From: an uncultured Oscillospiraceae bacterium
GTDB taxonomy: Bacteria; Bacillota; Clostridia; Oscillospirales; Ruminococcaceae
Length of the DNA: 25,556 nucleotides
Direction of reading: 5' to 3'
Assembly (NCBI GenBank): GCA_947522735.1
Contig: CANNTZ010000034.1
Coordinates: 1-25,556 of the forward strand
In this document: positions 1 to 6,905 of the stretch, piece after piece
Numbering within the stretch: the first letter of the stretch is position 1
Layout: the number at the start of each line of letters is the position of its first letter
The notes under the pieces: generated by a model
Databases searched by the model: none
Told to the model about the DNA's origin: nothing
Seen by the model: the letters and a program-made list of their open reading frames with translations, nothing else
Program-made: the position numbers and the translations under genes

Positions 1-74
1 CCTTTAGCTCAGTTGGTCAGAGCTCCCGGCTCATAACCGGTCGGTCCTAGGTTCGAGTCCTAGAAGGTCCACCA
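1..74 (+). tRNA. tRNA-Met (CAT), 5' end cut by window
   Basis: Decodes Met codons (elongator type), or Ile-AUA if the C is lysidine-modified; sequence alone does not settle which. The anticodon loop reads ctcataa, and a TTCGAGT T-loop and a 3' acceptor aaggtcc followed by ACCA (71-74) are visible. The 5' acceptor strand begins with cctt, so about three bases lie upstream of the window. It is the first of three closely spaced tRNA genes that are probably co-transcribed. Confidence 0.93.
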
Positions 75-94
75 TATTTTGATAGAAATTATAC

Positions 95-185
95 GGAGAA
101 ATACCCAAGTCTGGCTGAAGGGATTGGTCTTGAAAACCAACAGGGTGTAACAGCCGCGGGGGTTCGAATCCCTCTTTCTCCGCCA
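95..185 (+). tRNA. tRNA-Ser (TGA)
   Basis: A class II tRNA of about 91 nt with a long variable arm. The anticodon loop reads cttgaaa (TGA), decoding UCA/UCN. The acceptor pairs GGAGAAA with TTTCTCC, followed by GCCA. It lies 20 bp after tRNA-Met and 10 bp before the initiator tRNA, in the same apparent transcript. Confidence 0.95.
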
Positions 186-195
186 TTTTTCTTAT

Positions 196-271
<76 letters not shown>

Positions 272-278
272 AATCAGT

Positions 279-320
279 TACCGTTGTTGATACAATATCA
301 ACAACGGTAATTTTTTATTT
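279..320 (+). terminator. Rho-independent terminator after tRNA cluster
   Basis: An inverted repeat TTACCGTTGTTGATA / TATCAACAACGGTAA around a tiny loop is followed by a T-rich tract. It terminates the Met-Ser-fMet tRNA transcript. Confidence 0.9.
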
Positions 321-388
321 CCTGCTGCTCTTGAGGTGATTTTCCCGCAAAGCAAGGAATGTTCCGAACAATTTCGGTTATAAGAGCG

Positions 389-1045
389 TTATATATCCGC
401 CATTTGCTGCGGCGAGAATGTGAACCGCTCAGGCTGACTAAAACGGCAATCGTTATAAGGTACAAACGATAAATTTTTATTCTCTATATAGAAACCCGTC
501 GAAGGCTGCGATGCTGCTCCAAGCCTTAGGCGGGTTTTCTTTTGAATCCATGGGACAGAAGGGACAAAAAAGACAGCCAAAATACGGGCAGAACACCAAC
601 TTGCCAAGATGGAAAGCAGCAACTCCCCGTCGGCAGTGGCGGTGTCGATGGACTGCTCTTCAAAATAAACGCCGATACCCAGACCTTTCAGCTCTCGCAC
701 CGTTTCCAGAAGGGTCACGGTATTTCGGGAAAACCGGGATATAGATTTGGTGATGATGTGATCGATATTCCCTGAGCGGCAGTCGGCGAGCATCCGTTGG
801 AATTTCTCCCGACCATCCTTGGTGCCGGTCTTGGCTTCGTCGGCATACACCCAAACATACTCCCAGCCGGAGTGGTGGCGGATATAAGTGCTGTAATGAT
901 CCACCTGCTCCGCCAAAGAGTGATGCATGGTGTCCTTTCCACAGGAAACTCTGGCATAGGCGGCGACTCTCTTCTTTGGCTGTAGTTGTGCCGGAGCGGA
1001 TAGCTTTTCCGGAAACTTAACCCTTGTAACCTTTTTCTGCGGCAA
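389..1045 (-). pseudogene. Truncated serine recombinase (resolvase N-terminal domain)
   Basis: Site-specific DNA recombinase of the resolvase/invertase superfamily. Residues about 26-150 form a recognisable catalytic domain: AAYARVS with the nucleophile serine, a DEAKTG segment, and ITKSISRFSRNT with the conserved arginines. After LLLSILAS the family normally continues into FAQEE and a recombinase/zinc-ribbon region. Here it switches to unrelated sequence and stops at 218 residues, so DNA binding is probably lost. The start is TTG at 1045, with a strong GGAGGTG seven bases upstream, inside the end of the preceding small gene (29-bp overlap). A plus-strand hairpin (492-537) lies inside the aberrant tail. 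I read this as a deletion remnant of a mobile element. It could instead be a genuine short resolvase, but the tail does not look like one. Confidence 0.75.
492..540 (+). terminator. Terminator-like hairpin inside recombinase remnant
   Basis: AAACCCGTCGAAGGCT pairs with AGCCTTAGGCGGGTTT (14 Watson-Crick pairs, one wobble, one mismatch), then TTTTCTTTT on the plus strand. It looks like an intrinsic plus-strand terminator that became part of the minus-strand frame of the broken recombinase, probably marking a deletion junction. Confidence 0.55.
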
Positions 1046-1211
1046 TGCTGTTCACCTCCAGTTCCCCGATGGGTGCGTGATATTTCTCTGCCGCTGCTAA
1101 GCTCAGGCGTTGGAAATCTTCTTGTGTAATGATGCCCTGAGCTTTCAAGGTGGCGGATACGCTTTTGCAGAGTTGAAAGTTTACTTTCGATGCGCATTCT
1201 GATTTTATCAT
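1017..1211 (-). CDS. Small SHOCT-like protein preceding recombinase
   Basis: A 64-residue cytoplasmic protein. From memory it resembles the short SHOCT-type proteins encoded just upstream of serine recombinases in clostridial mobile elements: VNFQLCKSVSATLK, then ITQEDFQRL, then KYHAPIG. Its biochemical role is unknown. The ATG at 1211 has a near-ideal Shine-Dalgarno AAGGAGGTG five bases upstream. A promoter candidate TTGACA-N16-TATACT lies at 1236-1263. The gene overlaps the recombinase start, so the two are probably translationally coupled. It appears intact although its partner is broken. Confidence 0.75.
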   Translation of the reverse strand: MIKSECASKVNFQLCKSVSATLKAQGIITQEDFQRLSLAAAEKYHAPIGELEVNSIAAEKGYKG

Positions 1212-1235
1212 CGTGTCACCTCCTTCAGAAACGAC

Positions 1236-1263
1236 AGTATATTGCCGGTTCCGGGATTGTCAA
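1236..1263 (-). promoter_or_regulatory. Sigma-A promoter for SHOCT/recombinase operon
   Basis: On the minus strand, TTGACA (1263-1258), a 16-bp spacer and TATACT (1241-1236), about 25 bp before the start codon at 1211. Confidence 0.65.
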
Positions 1264-1414
1264 CGGCCGGTGGGCAGAGTTATCAGAAAGCTATTATTTG
1301 CAAAAGCTGTGGATGTCTTTGCGTGGCGTAGATAATTGAACTTGCAAAAGTAACGCAAGAAGGCAAGCAAGATTCAATTTCTTGTTTGCTTTCCTTAGGT
1401 CTGAATGAAATTAT

Positions 1415-1443
1415 TTGACTTTGCACATAATATGTACTATAAT
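1415..1443 (+). promoter_or_regulatory. Sigma-A promoter of the toxin-antitoxin operon
   Basis: TTGACT (1415-1420), a 17-bp spacer and a perfect TATAAT (1438-1443), placed 24 bp before the antitoxin start. Confidence 0.85.
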
Positions 1444-1453
1444 GGTAGTGCAA
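1421..1453 (+). promoter_or_regulatory. Palindromic operator candidate over TA promoter
   Basis: The inverted repeat TTGCAC (1421-1426) / GTGCAA (1448-1453) encloses an inner palindrome ACATA-A-TATGT (1425-1435). It covers the spacer, the -10 box and the probable transcription start. Ribbon-helix-helix antitoxins repress their own operons through such palindromes, so this is the likely autoregulatory site (inference). Confidence 0.55.
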
Positions 1454-1466
1454 GGAGGCGAACACT

Positions 1467-1718
1467 ATGGATACAAACATGACCTTTCGTATAGATTCTG
1501 AGGTGAAGTCACAAATGAGTGCCCTCTGTAACCAGTTGGGCATGACCACTTCCACTGCCTTTAATATCTTCGCCAACGCTTTTGTGCGGGCAAAGGGGAT
1601 GCCCTTCGCGGTTACGATCACGGATGAACCCCAAAAGATCTCCCGTGAAAAAATGCTGGCAGATACGGAGCGGCTGCTTGCTGAATTTGCTCCCGATTAT
1701 AAGAGGATGGCAGAATGA
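1467..1718 (+). CDS. RelB/DinJ-family antitoxin
   Basis: An 83-residue antitoxin and probable autorepressor. The N-terminus has the ribbon-helix-helix pattern of RelB/DinJ: MTFRIDSEVKSQM, then LGMTTSTAFNIFANAFV, then KGMPF. The C-terminal part (SREKMLADTERLLAEFAPDY) is charged and would wrap the toxin. The start is set by AAGGAGG at 1452-1458. The gene overlaps the toxin by ATGA (1715-1718), the usual translational coupling of TA pairs. RelB/DinJ proteins usually pair with RelE/YafQ nucleases. Here the partner is a Doc-type Fic protein, an exchanged pairing. Confidence 0.88.
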   Translation: MDTNMTFRIDSEVKSQMSALCNQLGMTTSTAFNIFANAFVRAKGMPFAVTITDEPQKISREKMLADTERLLAEFAPDYKRMAE

Positions 1719-2089
1719 TCTGGATATCGGCAGAGGATGTGATCCTGATCCACAGCCGTGTCATAGAAGGCAGCGGCGGCTTGGATGGTCTCCGGGATCG
1801 GAACGGATTGGAGGCAGCCGTTTCTGCTCCAATGCAAACCTTTGACGGGCAGGAGCTCTATCCATCGGATATTGAAAAAATCGCTCGACTTGGCTTTGGC
1901 CTTGCGTCCAATCACGCTTTTGTGGACGGCAACAAGAGGATCGGCGCCATGATGACACAGCTCCTTCTGAAATGGAACGGTTATGATCTGACGCTTCGCT
2001 CCGGCGAGCTGGCAGATATGTTCATCGCAATTGCCGACGACACGGCAAAAGAAGATCTTCCGGATTGGCTTTACGCACATTTGCGTTAA
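1715..2089 (+). CDS. doc: Doc-family toxin (Fic fold)
   Basis: A 124-residue death-on-curing toxin. Known Doc proteins are Fic-fold kinases that phosphorylate EF-Tu and stop translation. The active-site loop is HAFVDGNKRIG (residues 67-77), matching the Fic/Doc HxFx(D/N)xNKR pattern with His67, Asp71, Lys74 and Arg75 present. The N-terminus (ISAEDVILIHSRVIEGSGG) and the LRDRNGLEAAVSAP segment are typical of Doc. The length fits the family (about 125). The start codon overlaps the antitoxin stop. The gene appears intact. It lies between a recombinase remnant and tRNA-Arg, suggesting it stabilises, or is left over from, a mobile element. Confidence 0.9.
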   Translation: MIWISAEDVILIHSRVIEGSGGLDGLRDRNGLEAAVSAPMQTFDGQELYPSDIEKIARLGFGLASNHAFVDGNKRIGAMMTQLLLKWNGYDLTLRSGELADMFIAIADDTAKEDLPDWLYAHLR

Positions 2090-2130
2090 GGCATTCTTCT
2101 GTCCATATCCGAAAATATTTCAAAAAAGTA

Positions 2131-2159
2131 TTGACAATTTCCGCGTGGTGTGGTATGAT
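2131..2159 (+). promoter_or_regulatory. Promoter of tRNA-Arg
   Basis: TTGACA (2131-2136), a 17-bp spacer and TATGAT (2154-2159), 22 bp upstream of the tRNA. Confidence 0.85.
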
Positions 2160-2181
2160 AATGAGGCTCGATAAGGAGTAT

Positions 2182-2258
2182 GCGCCATTAGCTCAGCTGG
2201 ATAGAGCGTCTGGCTACGGACCAGAAGGCCGCGGGTTCGAATCCTACATGGCGCGCCA
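2182..2258 (+). tRNA. tRNA-Arg (ACG)
   Basis: A 77-nt tRNA with anticodon ACG at 2216-2218, normally edited to ICG to decode CGU/CGC/CGA. The acceptor GCGCCAT pairs with ATGGCGC, followed by GCCA. The T-stem has one C-A mismatch and one wobble. Its own promoter and a downstream terminator make it monocistronic. Confidence 0.95.
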
Positions 2259-2260
2259 CG

Positions 2261-2307
2261 AAAGCCCCCTCTTTTGCCTGTCAAGACAAGAGAGAGGGCT
2301 TTTGTAC
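2261..2307 (+). terminator. Terminator of tRNA-Arg
   Basis: AAAGCCC (2261-2267) pairs with GGGCTTT (2297-2303); a further TCTTTT/AAGAGA pairing lies inside, followed by a short T-rich tract. Confidence 0.7.
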
Positions 2308-2756
2308 TTGCAAACGAAACCCGTCTGAAATAAAAAAACATATTCTGAACAGTGAACGGCGCGGTCGAGCAGGCTGCGCTCCCTCTGTTTTTGCATATAT
2401 ACTATACAGCGAAAGCGCGGAATACTCCGGGGCGCTCTCCGCTCTGTAAAAAGCCGTCAAAGCTGCATGAGGCGCGATTTGAGCCCGGCAGAGTGTTTCT
2501 GTATCGCAAAACAAAAATACCAAGGTGTGCTATGTCCATAGTACTTTCGTGCAACCCGCAAAAACGTTGCCGGAGCACAGCGGCTATTGCCTGCGAGGGT
2601 TGTGAGCCCTTGTGCTTCCCGGCGAGCTCGTTCGCCGTGCCCGCGGAGAAATCAGTCGCCGGAGATCCGGTTAAATATCCCGCCTGAGCGGAGGGCGAAA
2701 TAAGCCTCCTTTTCGCCGTCTCAACCACAGGCGGGAAGTCGGCTTGAGCATATATC
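2308..2756. other. 450-bp intergenic stretch, no convincing gene
   Basis: Neither strand gives a protein with clear features. A minus-strand frame stays open across most of it (2839 to 2402) and includes the segment MDIAHLGIFVLRYRNTLPG. From memory this resembles short hypothetical ORFs scattered through clostridial genomes that mark dispersed repeats rather than genes. A small stem GGCGAAA/TTTCGCC sits near 2695-2720, just beyond the rhamnosidase stop, and could help end that minus-strand transcript. No promoter was recognised. Confidence 0.35.
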
Positions 2757-5330
2757 CTATATTTCCGCAACGAACTTGTGGAAACCGGGACCGACGCTTG
2801 AAATCGCTCCGTTAAAATCGACGTCTGCGGCGCAGCCAAACGGAACGTCCACGGTGAGGATGAGCCTGCCGTAGCGCTTGAGCCACTTGACGTGGATATC
2901 GCCGCGAACAGACGCTATCTTCGCCTCGGCAAAGGCCAGCCTTGACGGAATGTAGGGCTTGACGCTGAAGCGCTTCCAGCCCGGCTCGGTCGGGCGAACG
3001 CCGACAAGGTAGGCATAGAACCAGTAGCCCATGGCGCCGTACATCGGGTGGTTGTGCGAGTTCATGCCGCCGTTTTCCTTCATCTCAAAACGCTCCCATA
3101 CGGTGGTTGCGCCGTTTTGCAGCATATAGCCCCACGACGGATATTCCTCGCGCGTCACAAGCGCCCACGCGGTGTCGATATAGCCGTATTCGGCGAGCAT
3201 GTCCAGCAGGTAGCGGGTGCAGAGGTTGCCTGTGGTGACGCGCATTCCGGCGGCCTCGACCGCCTCGTTGAGCCGCCTTGCGGCAAGCTCGCGCCCCTCC
3301 CCCGGAAGGATGCCCAGCCACAGCGCAAACGCCTGACACGCCTGCGAGCCCGTGCCTGCGACGCCCGTTTCCGGATCCCACCATTTGGCGAGAAACGCTT
3401 TCTTTATCTCACGCGCACGCGCCTCCTGACGCTCCGCCTCCCCGTGTTCGCCGAGATACCGTGCCATTTTGGCGAGCAGGGTGCAGTTGTGATAGTGATA
3501 ACCGGTGGACATCAGCGCGCCCGGCGTGACCGCGGAGCAGGCTCCGTCCTCGCCGATGCAGCAGTCGGCAGGAGCGGCCCAGTCGCCGTAATAGGAGTAA
3601 TCGACTATGCCGCCGTGCTCTGCGGCGACTCCCGCAAGACAGTCGTTCCACGCCGCAAAATTGGGATAAAGCTCGCGGACAGTCTCGATATCTCCGTAGT
3701 GCATCAGATTTTGCAGCCCGGCGACGAGAAACGACGAGCAGACCGGGTCGGCCGGACGTCCTCCGAATACGAACGGCGCAGTGCAGGTGATAGAGCCGTC
3801 CTCATCCTGGCAGTCAACAATGTCGCGAAGTATCTTCGGGAACATCCTGCCGGTGTCAAAGTTGTAGGGCGTCTCCTCAAAACGCACCGTCGCGTCGTTC
3901 ATCCAGCCCTGACGCTCGTCGCGCTGCGGACAATCGGTTAGGATGTGATGGATGTTGTCGCGCTCGGTTTGGAGGATTATTCGCTGGATGGCGTTCGCGA
4001 GCATACTGCCGCTCTCAAAGAAGCTTCCGCCGTCCACGTCGTTGTAGATCGACACCGCCTCAAGCATCGTCTCGTCCAGTCCGGGCAGACCCTCTACAGT
4101 AGCCCAGCGGAAGCCGTGATAGGTAAATCTCGGCGACCGGACGCACGCCTCGCCGTCGGTGATGTAGATATCGGTCTGCTCGGCACCACGCAGGTTGGCG
4201 GTGTGCAGCGCTTCCTCGCCATCCAGCTCCTCCGCGTGACGCAGGATTATCCTGTCGCCCGGCTCAAGCCCCGCCGGAACGGCAAGCTCCACCCAGCCTG
4301 CGATGTTCGTGCCGAAATCCACAAGATATTTTCCCCCGCCCATGTTTGTGACGGTTTTTGCGGGATAACGCTTCTGCTCTACTATGGGCTCTATTGAGGC
4401 GGGCGTCATCTTGCCGCCGGGAGCGCCTGCCGCGGCGGCACCGACAAAGCCGGCGCAGTCAAAGCCCGGGCAATCAAAGCCGTGCGGCTCAAGGCGCTCG
4501 TCAAAGTGCTCGCCGTTGAAGACGTCCGCATAGGTGACGCCGCCGCGTGCGCACTCCCAGCTCTCGTCGGTAAAAATCCACTCGACACCGCCGTCCTCAT
4601 ATTCCAGCATGAGCTGCGCGGAAAGCTGCGAGCGCCCCATGAATCTTGACGCGTCCTCGTGCAAGCCGTCTCTGAGCGAGCGGTCAAAGCTGTTATGCCG
4701 CCAGCCGTTCGCCACGACCACGCCGATGCAGTTGATGCCCTCGTCCACCAGTCCGTTTATCGGGATCGTGCTGTAATAGCAGCGGCGTGTAAAATCCGAA
4801 AACACCGGCTGGAGCAGCGACTCGCCGTATTCCGAGAGCTCTGCGGGCGAGCCGTTGACGCTGACGTACTGATAGCCTATGCCGCAGCAGAAGAGCACCG
4901 CGTTTTTGAGCCCCGGGCGCACCGTAAATTCACGCCGGAAGTATATCGCCGCCTTGCCGTAGTCCTTTTCCGAGGTAATCCAGCCCGCGCGCCAGTCCTC
5001 ATAGAGCGGCGTTACGAACTCGCGCTCGGCGGTATCGCTGACGCGTCCCTCGTCGTCCCTGAGCGTGAGCTGCCAGCAGATACGCCGGCCCTGCGGAAGC
5101 CTTTCGCCTGCGTACTGCGCCTCCTGCATATCTCCGCAAACCCACCCGGAGCTCCAGAGAGCATGCTCCGGCTCAAGAAGCTCAAACACCCTGATGCTCC
5201 ATGCGCTCTGCCTGCGCGCCGTGTCCGCATGCCTTGCCCCCCATGAAAACACCGGCTTTTCTGTGGCTATTACCGCCGCTCTTTCGCTTCCGCGGTCGGT
5301 TCTGAGCCTGACCGGGCAAAAGAAACCCAT
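2757..5330 (-). CDS. Alpha-L-rhamnosidase, GH78 family
   Basis: Inverting glycoside hydrolase releasing terminal alpha-L-rhamnose from plant glycosides or rhamnogalacturonan fragments. The 857 residues fit GH78. N-terminal beta-sandwich domains carry the AGWI and RREF patterns. The catalytic (alpha/alpha)6 barrel has DCPQRDERQGWMND from residue 466, containing the general acid and substrate carboxylates. TTVWERFE follows with Glu746 as the likely general base, then NSHNHPMYGA. A C-terminal beta domain closes the protein. There is no signal peptide from this start, so it is probably cytoplasmic. The frame extends upstream to 5441, but ATG 5330 is preferred: AAAGGCGG precedes it at normal spacing and a promoter lies at 5372-5400, inside the longer version. 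It sits downstream of spo0A in the same direction but has its own promoter. Confidence 0.93.
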   Translation of the reverse strand: MGFFCPVRLRTDRGSERAAVIATEKPVFSWGARHADTARRQSAWSIRVFELLEPEHALWSSGWVCGDMQEAQYAGERLPQGRRICWQLTLRDDEGRVSDTAEREFVTPLYEDWRAGWITSEKDYGKAAIYFRREFTVRPGLKNAVLFCCGIGYQYVSVNGSPAELSEYGESLLQPVFSDFTRRCYYSTIPINGLVDEGINCIGVVVANGWRHNSFDRSLRDGLHEDASRFMGRSQLSAQLMLEYEDGGVEWIFTDESWECARGGVTYADVFNGEHFDERLEPHGFDCPGFDCAGFVGAAAAGAPGGKMTPASIEPIVEQKRYPAKTVTNMGGGKYLVDFGTNIAGWVELAVPAGLEPGDRIILRHAEELDGEEALHTANLRGAEQTDIYITDGEACVRSPRFTYHGFRWATVEGLPGLDETMLEAVSIYNDVDGGSFFESGSMLANAIQRIILQTERDNIHHILTDCPQRDERQGWMNDATVRFEETPYNFDTGRMFPKILRDIVDCQDEDGSITCTAPFVFGGRPADPVCSSFLVAGLQNLMHYGDIETVRELYPNFAAWNDCLAGVAAEHGGIVDYSYYGDWAAPADCCIGEDGACSAVTPGALMSTGYHYHNCTLLAKMARYLGEHGEAERQEARAREIKKAFLAKWWDPETGVAGTGSQACQAFALWLGILPGEGRELAARRLNEAVEAAGMRVTTGNLCTRYLLDMLAEYGYIDTAWALVTREEYPSWGYMLQNGATTVWERFEMKENGGMNSHNHPMYGAMGYWFYAYLVGVRPTEPGWKRFSVKPYIPSRLAFAEAKIASVRGDIHVKWLKRYGRLILTVDVPFGCAADVDFNGAISSVGPGFHKFVAEI

Positions 5331-5371
5331 TTTATTTCCGCCTTTCTGTTTGCAATTTAACTCCCGGTCAG

Positions 5372-5400
5372 ATATTACCACATACAGGCAAAAAAGTAAA
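5372..5400 (-). promoter_or_regulatory. Sigma-A promoter of rhamnosidase gene
   Basis: Minus strand: TTTACT (5400-5395), a 17-bp spacer and TAATAT (5377-5372), about 42 bp before the ATG at 5330. Confidence 0.7.
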
Positions 5401-5450
5401 TAGGGATTTATGCGGCGATTCAAAAATTCTCCGCCGTTCAAGGCGCCGGC

Positions 5451-6284
5451 TCAGGCGTTGGCGAACACCCTGCGCTGCGGCTGCGACGCCGCGCTGTTAA
5501 AGCGCTTTAGCTGCATCCGCAGCCGGTCGGCGATCATCGCGATAAACTCGCTGTTGGTGGGCTTGCCGCGCCCGTTGTGGATGGTGTAGCCGAAATAGGA
5601 GTTCAGGGTATCGACGTCGCCGCGATCCCACGCGACCTCTATTGCGTGGCGTATTGCGCGCTCAACGCGGGACGAGGTGGTGGAATTGAGCTTTGCCACG
5701 GTGGGATACAGCAGCTTAGTAATGTGGTTTATCATCTCCGGATCGTCGACCGAGAGCAGTATTGACTGCCGCAGGTAGCCATAGCCCTTGATGTGCGCAG
5801 GCACGCCGATCTGGTGGATGATCTCCGTGACCATCAGCTCCGTATCGGGAGACTGCCGTTTTTCCTCGGCCTCCTGCCGCGGCGCTCTGCGTATCCCGAG
5901 CATTCGCGCTATTCTCGACGCCATCACGCCCGCGTCGAACGGCACCGGGAAGCAATACTCCGCTCCGGCGCTCAGCAGCTCGTTTATCAGGCTCTGGCGC
6001 TCGCCGGGCACCGTTACGAAGAATTTGCACTCCGATGCCTTTTCCCTTGCTATACGTATCACCTCCAGCGCGTCGATCCCGCTCAGGAACGCGTCGCAGA
6101 GCACGGCGTCCGGCCTTGCCGCACGCACCGTTTCAAGCAGCCTGCGTCCGCTCCGCGGAACCCTTTGCGCCGCGATGTCAAGCTTATCAAATTCCTTTTC
6201 CATTTCCCGGCAAAACGTCTCGTCGTCCGAGGCGATCATAACCATAACATGCGCGCCGTTTCTCATCATTTGTTCGCGTTCCAC
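5451..6284 (-). CDS. spo0A: Sporulation master regulator Spo0A (variant receiver)
   Basis: Phosphorelay response regulator that binds 0A boxes and commits the cell to sporulation. Residues about 12-130 form the receiver, with acidic pair Asp20/Asp21, phospho-acceptor Asp64 (LCDAFLSG) and Thr91. The C-terminal DNA-binding domain is unmistakable: HQIGVPAHIKGYGYLR, TKLLYPTVAKLNSTTSSRVE, RAIRHAIEVAWDRG and GKPTNSEFIAM. The receiver lysine of the usual LKPFD motif is Val114 (FPVPFD), and a proline replaces the preceding leucine. The start is GTG 6284, because GGAGGG lies eight bases upstream and a TATAAT box (6321-6326) lies inside the longer frame reaching 6338. This gives 277 residues, close to the family's roughly 265. 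SpoIVB, often a neighbour, is absent. Confidence 0.95.
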   Translation of the reverse strand: MEREQMMRNGAHVMVMIASDDETFCREMEKEFDKLDIAAQRVPRSGRRLLETVRAARPDAVLCDAFLSGIDALEVIRIAREKASECKFFVTVPGERQSLINELLSAGAEYCFPVPFDAGVMASRIARMLGIRRAPRQEAEEKRQSPDTELMVTEIIHQIGVPAHIKGYGYLRQSILLSVDDPEMINHITKLLYPTVAKLNSTTSSRVERAIRHAIEVAWDRGDVDTLNSYFGYTIHNGRGKPTNSEFIAMIADRLRMQLKRFNSAASQPQRRVFANA

Positions 6285-6320
6285 CTGTTTTTTCCCTCCG
6301 TTTTGTATTAGATTATCCAT

Positions 6321-6349
6321 ATTATACCATTTATTCAAATGAAATGCAA
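6321..6349 (-). promoter_or_regulatory. Promoter candidate of spo0A
   Basis: Minus strand: a perfect TATAAT (6326-6321) with a weak TTGCAT -35 (6349-6344) at 17-bp spacing. I found no clear sigma-H promoter or TGTCGAA-type 0A box in the AT-rich sequence upstream. Confidence 0.5.
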
Positions 6350-6502
6350 TATCAAATTACATTTTTATCCATTTAATTTTTTACAAATATTTCCATTGGA
6401 TCATGTGCAATCTGCAACAAAGCACTCCGTCCCTCCAGGTAATCCGGGCGGCTCCCGGACGCAACGGACGCGGGCGGCGGCTCAAATCCTCGTCCGGCCG
6501 CA

Positions 6503-6540
6503 AACCTGTTTGCGCGGTGCCGGAGTGACGCAAACAGGTT
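6503..6540. repeat. Perfect 12-bp inverted repeat
   Basis: AACCTGTTTGCG (6503-6514) and CGCAAACAGGTT (6529-6540) around a 14-nt loop. No T tract follows on either strand. It lies between spo0A and the tRNA-Pro terminator. Function unknown; it could be a protein-binding site or an RNA stem. Confidence 0.6.
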
Positions 6541-6548
6541 CATCACAA

Positions 6549-6592
6549 TAAAAAAGCCTTCGCCGGAAAGGCAAACCCTTTCCGGCGAAGGC
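6549..6592 (-). terminator. Rho-independent terminator of tRNA-Pro
   Basis: GCCTTCGCCGGAAAGG and CCTTTCCGGCGAAGGC form a perfect 16-bp stem with a five-base loop. On the minus strand it is followed by a run of six T (the AAAAAA at about 6549 on plus). It ends the tRNA-Pro transcript. Confidence 0.9.
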
Positions 6593-6637
6593 GCGTCAGC
6601 GTCTAAACAAGACGAGCTTGATAGAGCGCTCTTATTA

Positions 6638-6713
6638 TGGTCCGAGTGAAGAGATTCGAACTCCCGACATCCTGCTCCCAAAGCAGGCGCGCTACCAGCT
6701 GCGCTACACCCGG
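6638..6713 (-). tRNA. tRNA-Pro (TGG)
   Basis: A 76-nt tRNA on the minus strand. The acceptor CCGGGTG pairs with CACTCGG (one G-T wobble), followed by ACCA. The anticodon loop reads tttggga (TGG), decoding CCN. It is monocistronic, with a strong downstream terminator. No convincing -35/-10 pair was found in the AT-rich sequence upstream (6714-6770). Confidence 0.95.
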
Positions 6714-6905
6714 ATGTCTTTTAACAACTATATATTCTATCACAGATGAAAATATAATTGATGTACATTTTGTTAACAATCCGGCGGGCAAAAAGACGAC
6801 AGACGCTTGACAAGCTACGTGCGGCATGGTAATATTTAGTTGAGCGGGCAACACTCCTGTCGGCGCCTGCTAATATGTAACATATTCAGATAGAAAGGTG
6901 TGTTG
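6714..6905. other. AT-rich divergent intergenic region
   Basis: Separates the minus-strand tRNA-Pro from the plus-strand membrane genes, and must hold the promoters of both. No consensus hexamer pair is obvious. An AT-rich stretch (6720-6770) adjoins the tRNA. Confidence 0.4.

Noticed and set aside
1283..1621. 112-codon minus-strand frame across the antitoxin
   Set aside because: It overlaps the RelB/DinJ gene and its promoter and shows no recognisable features.
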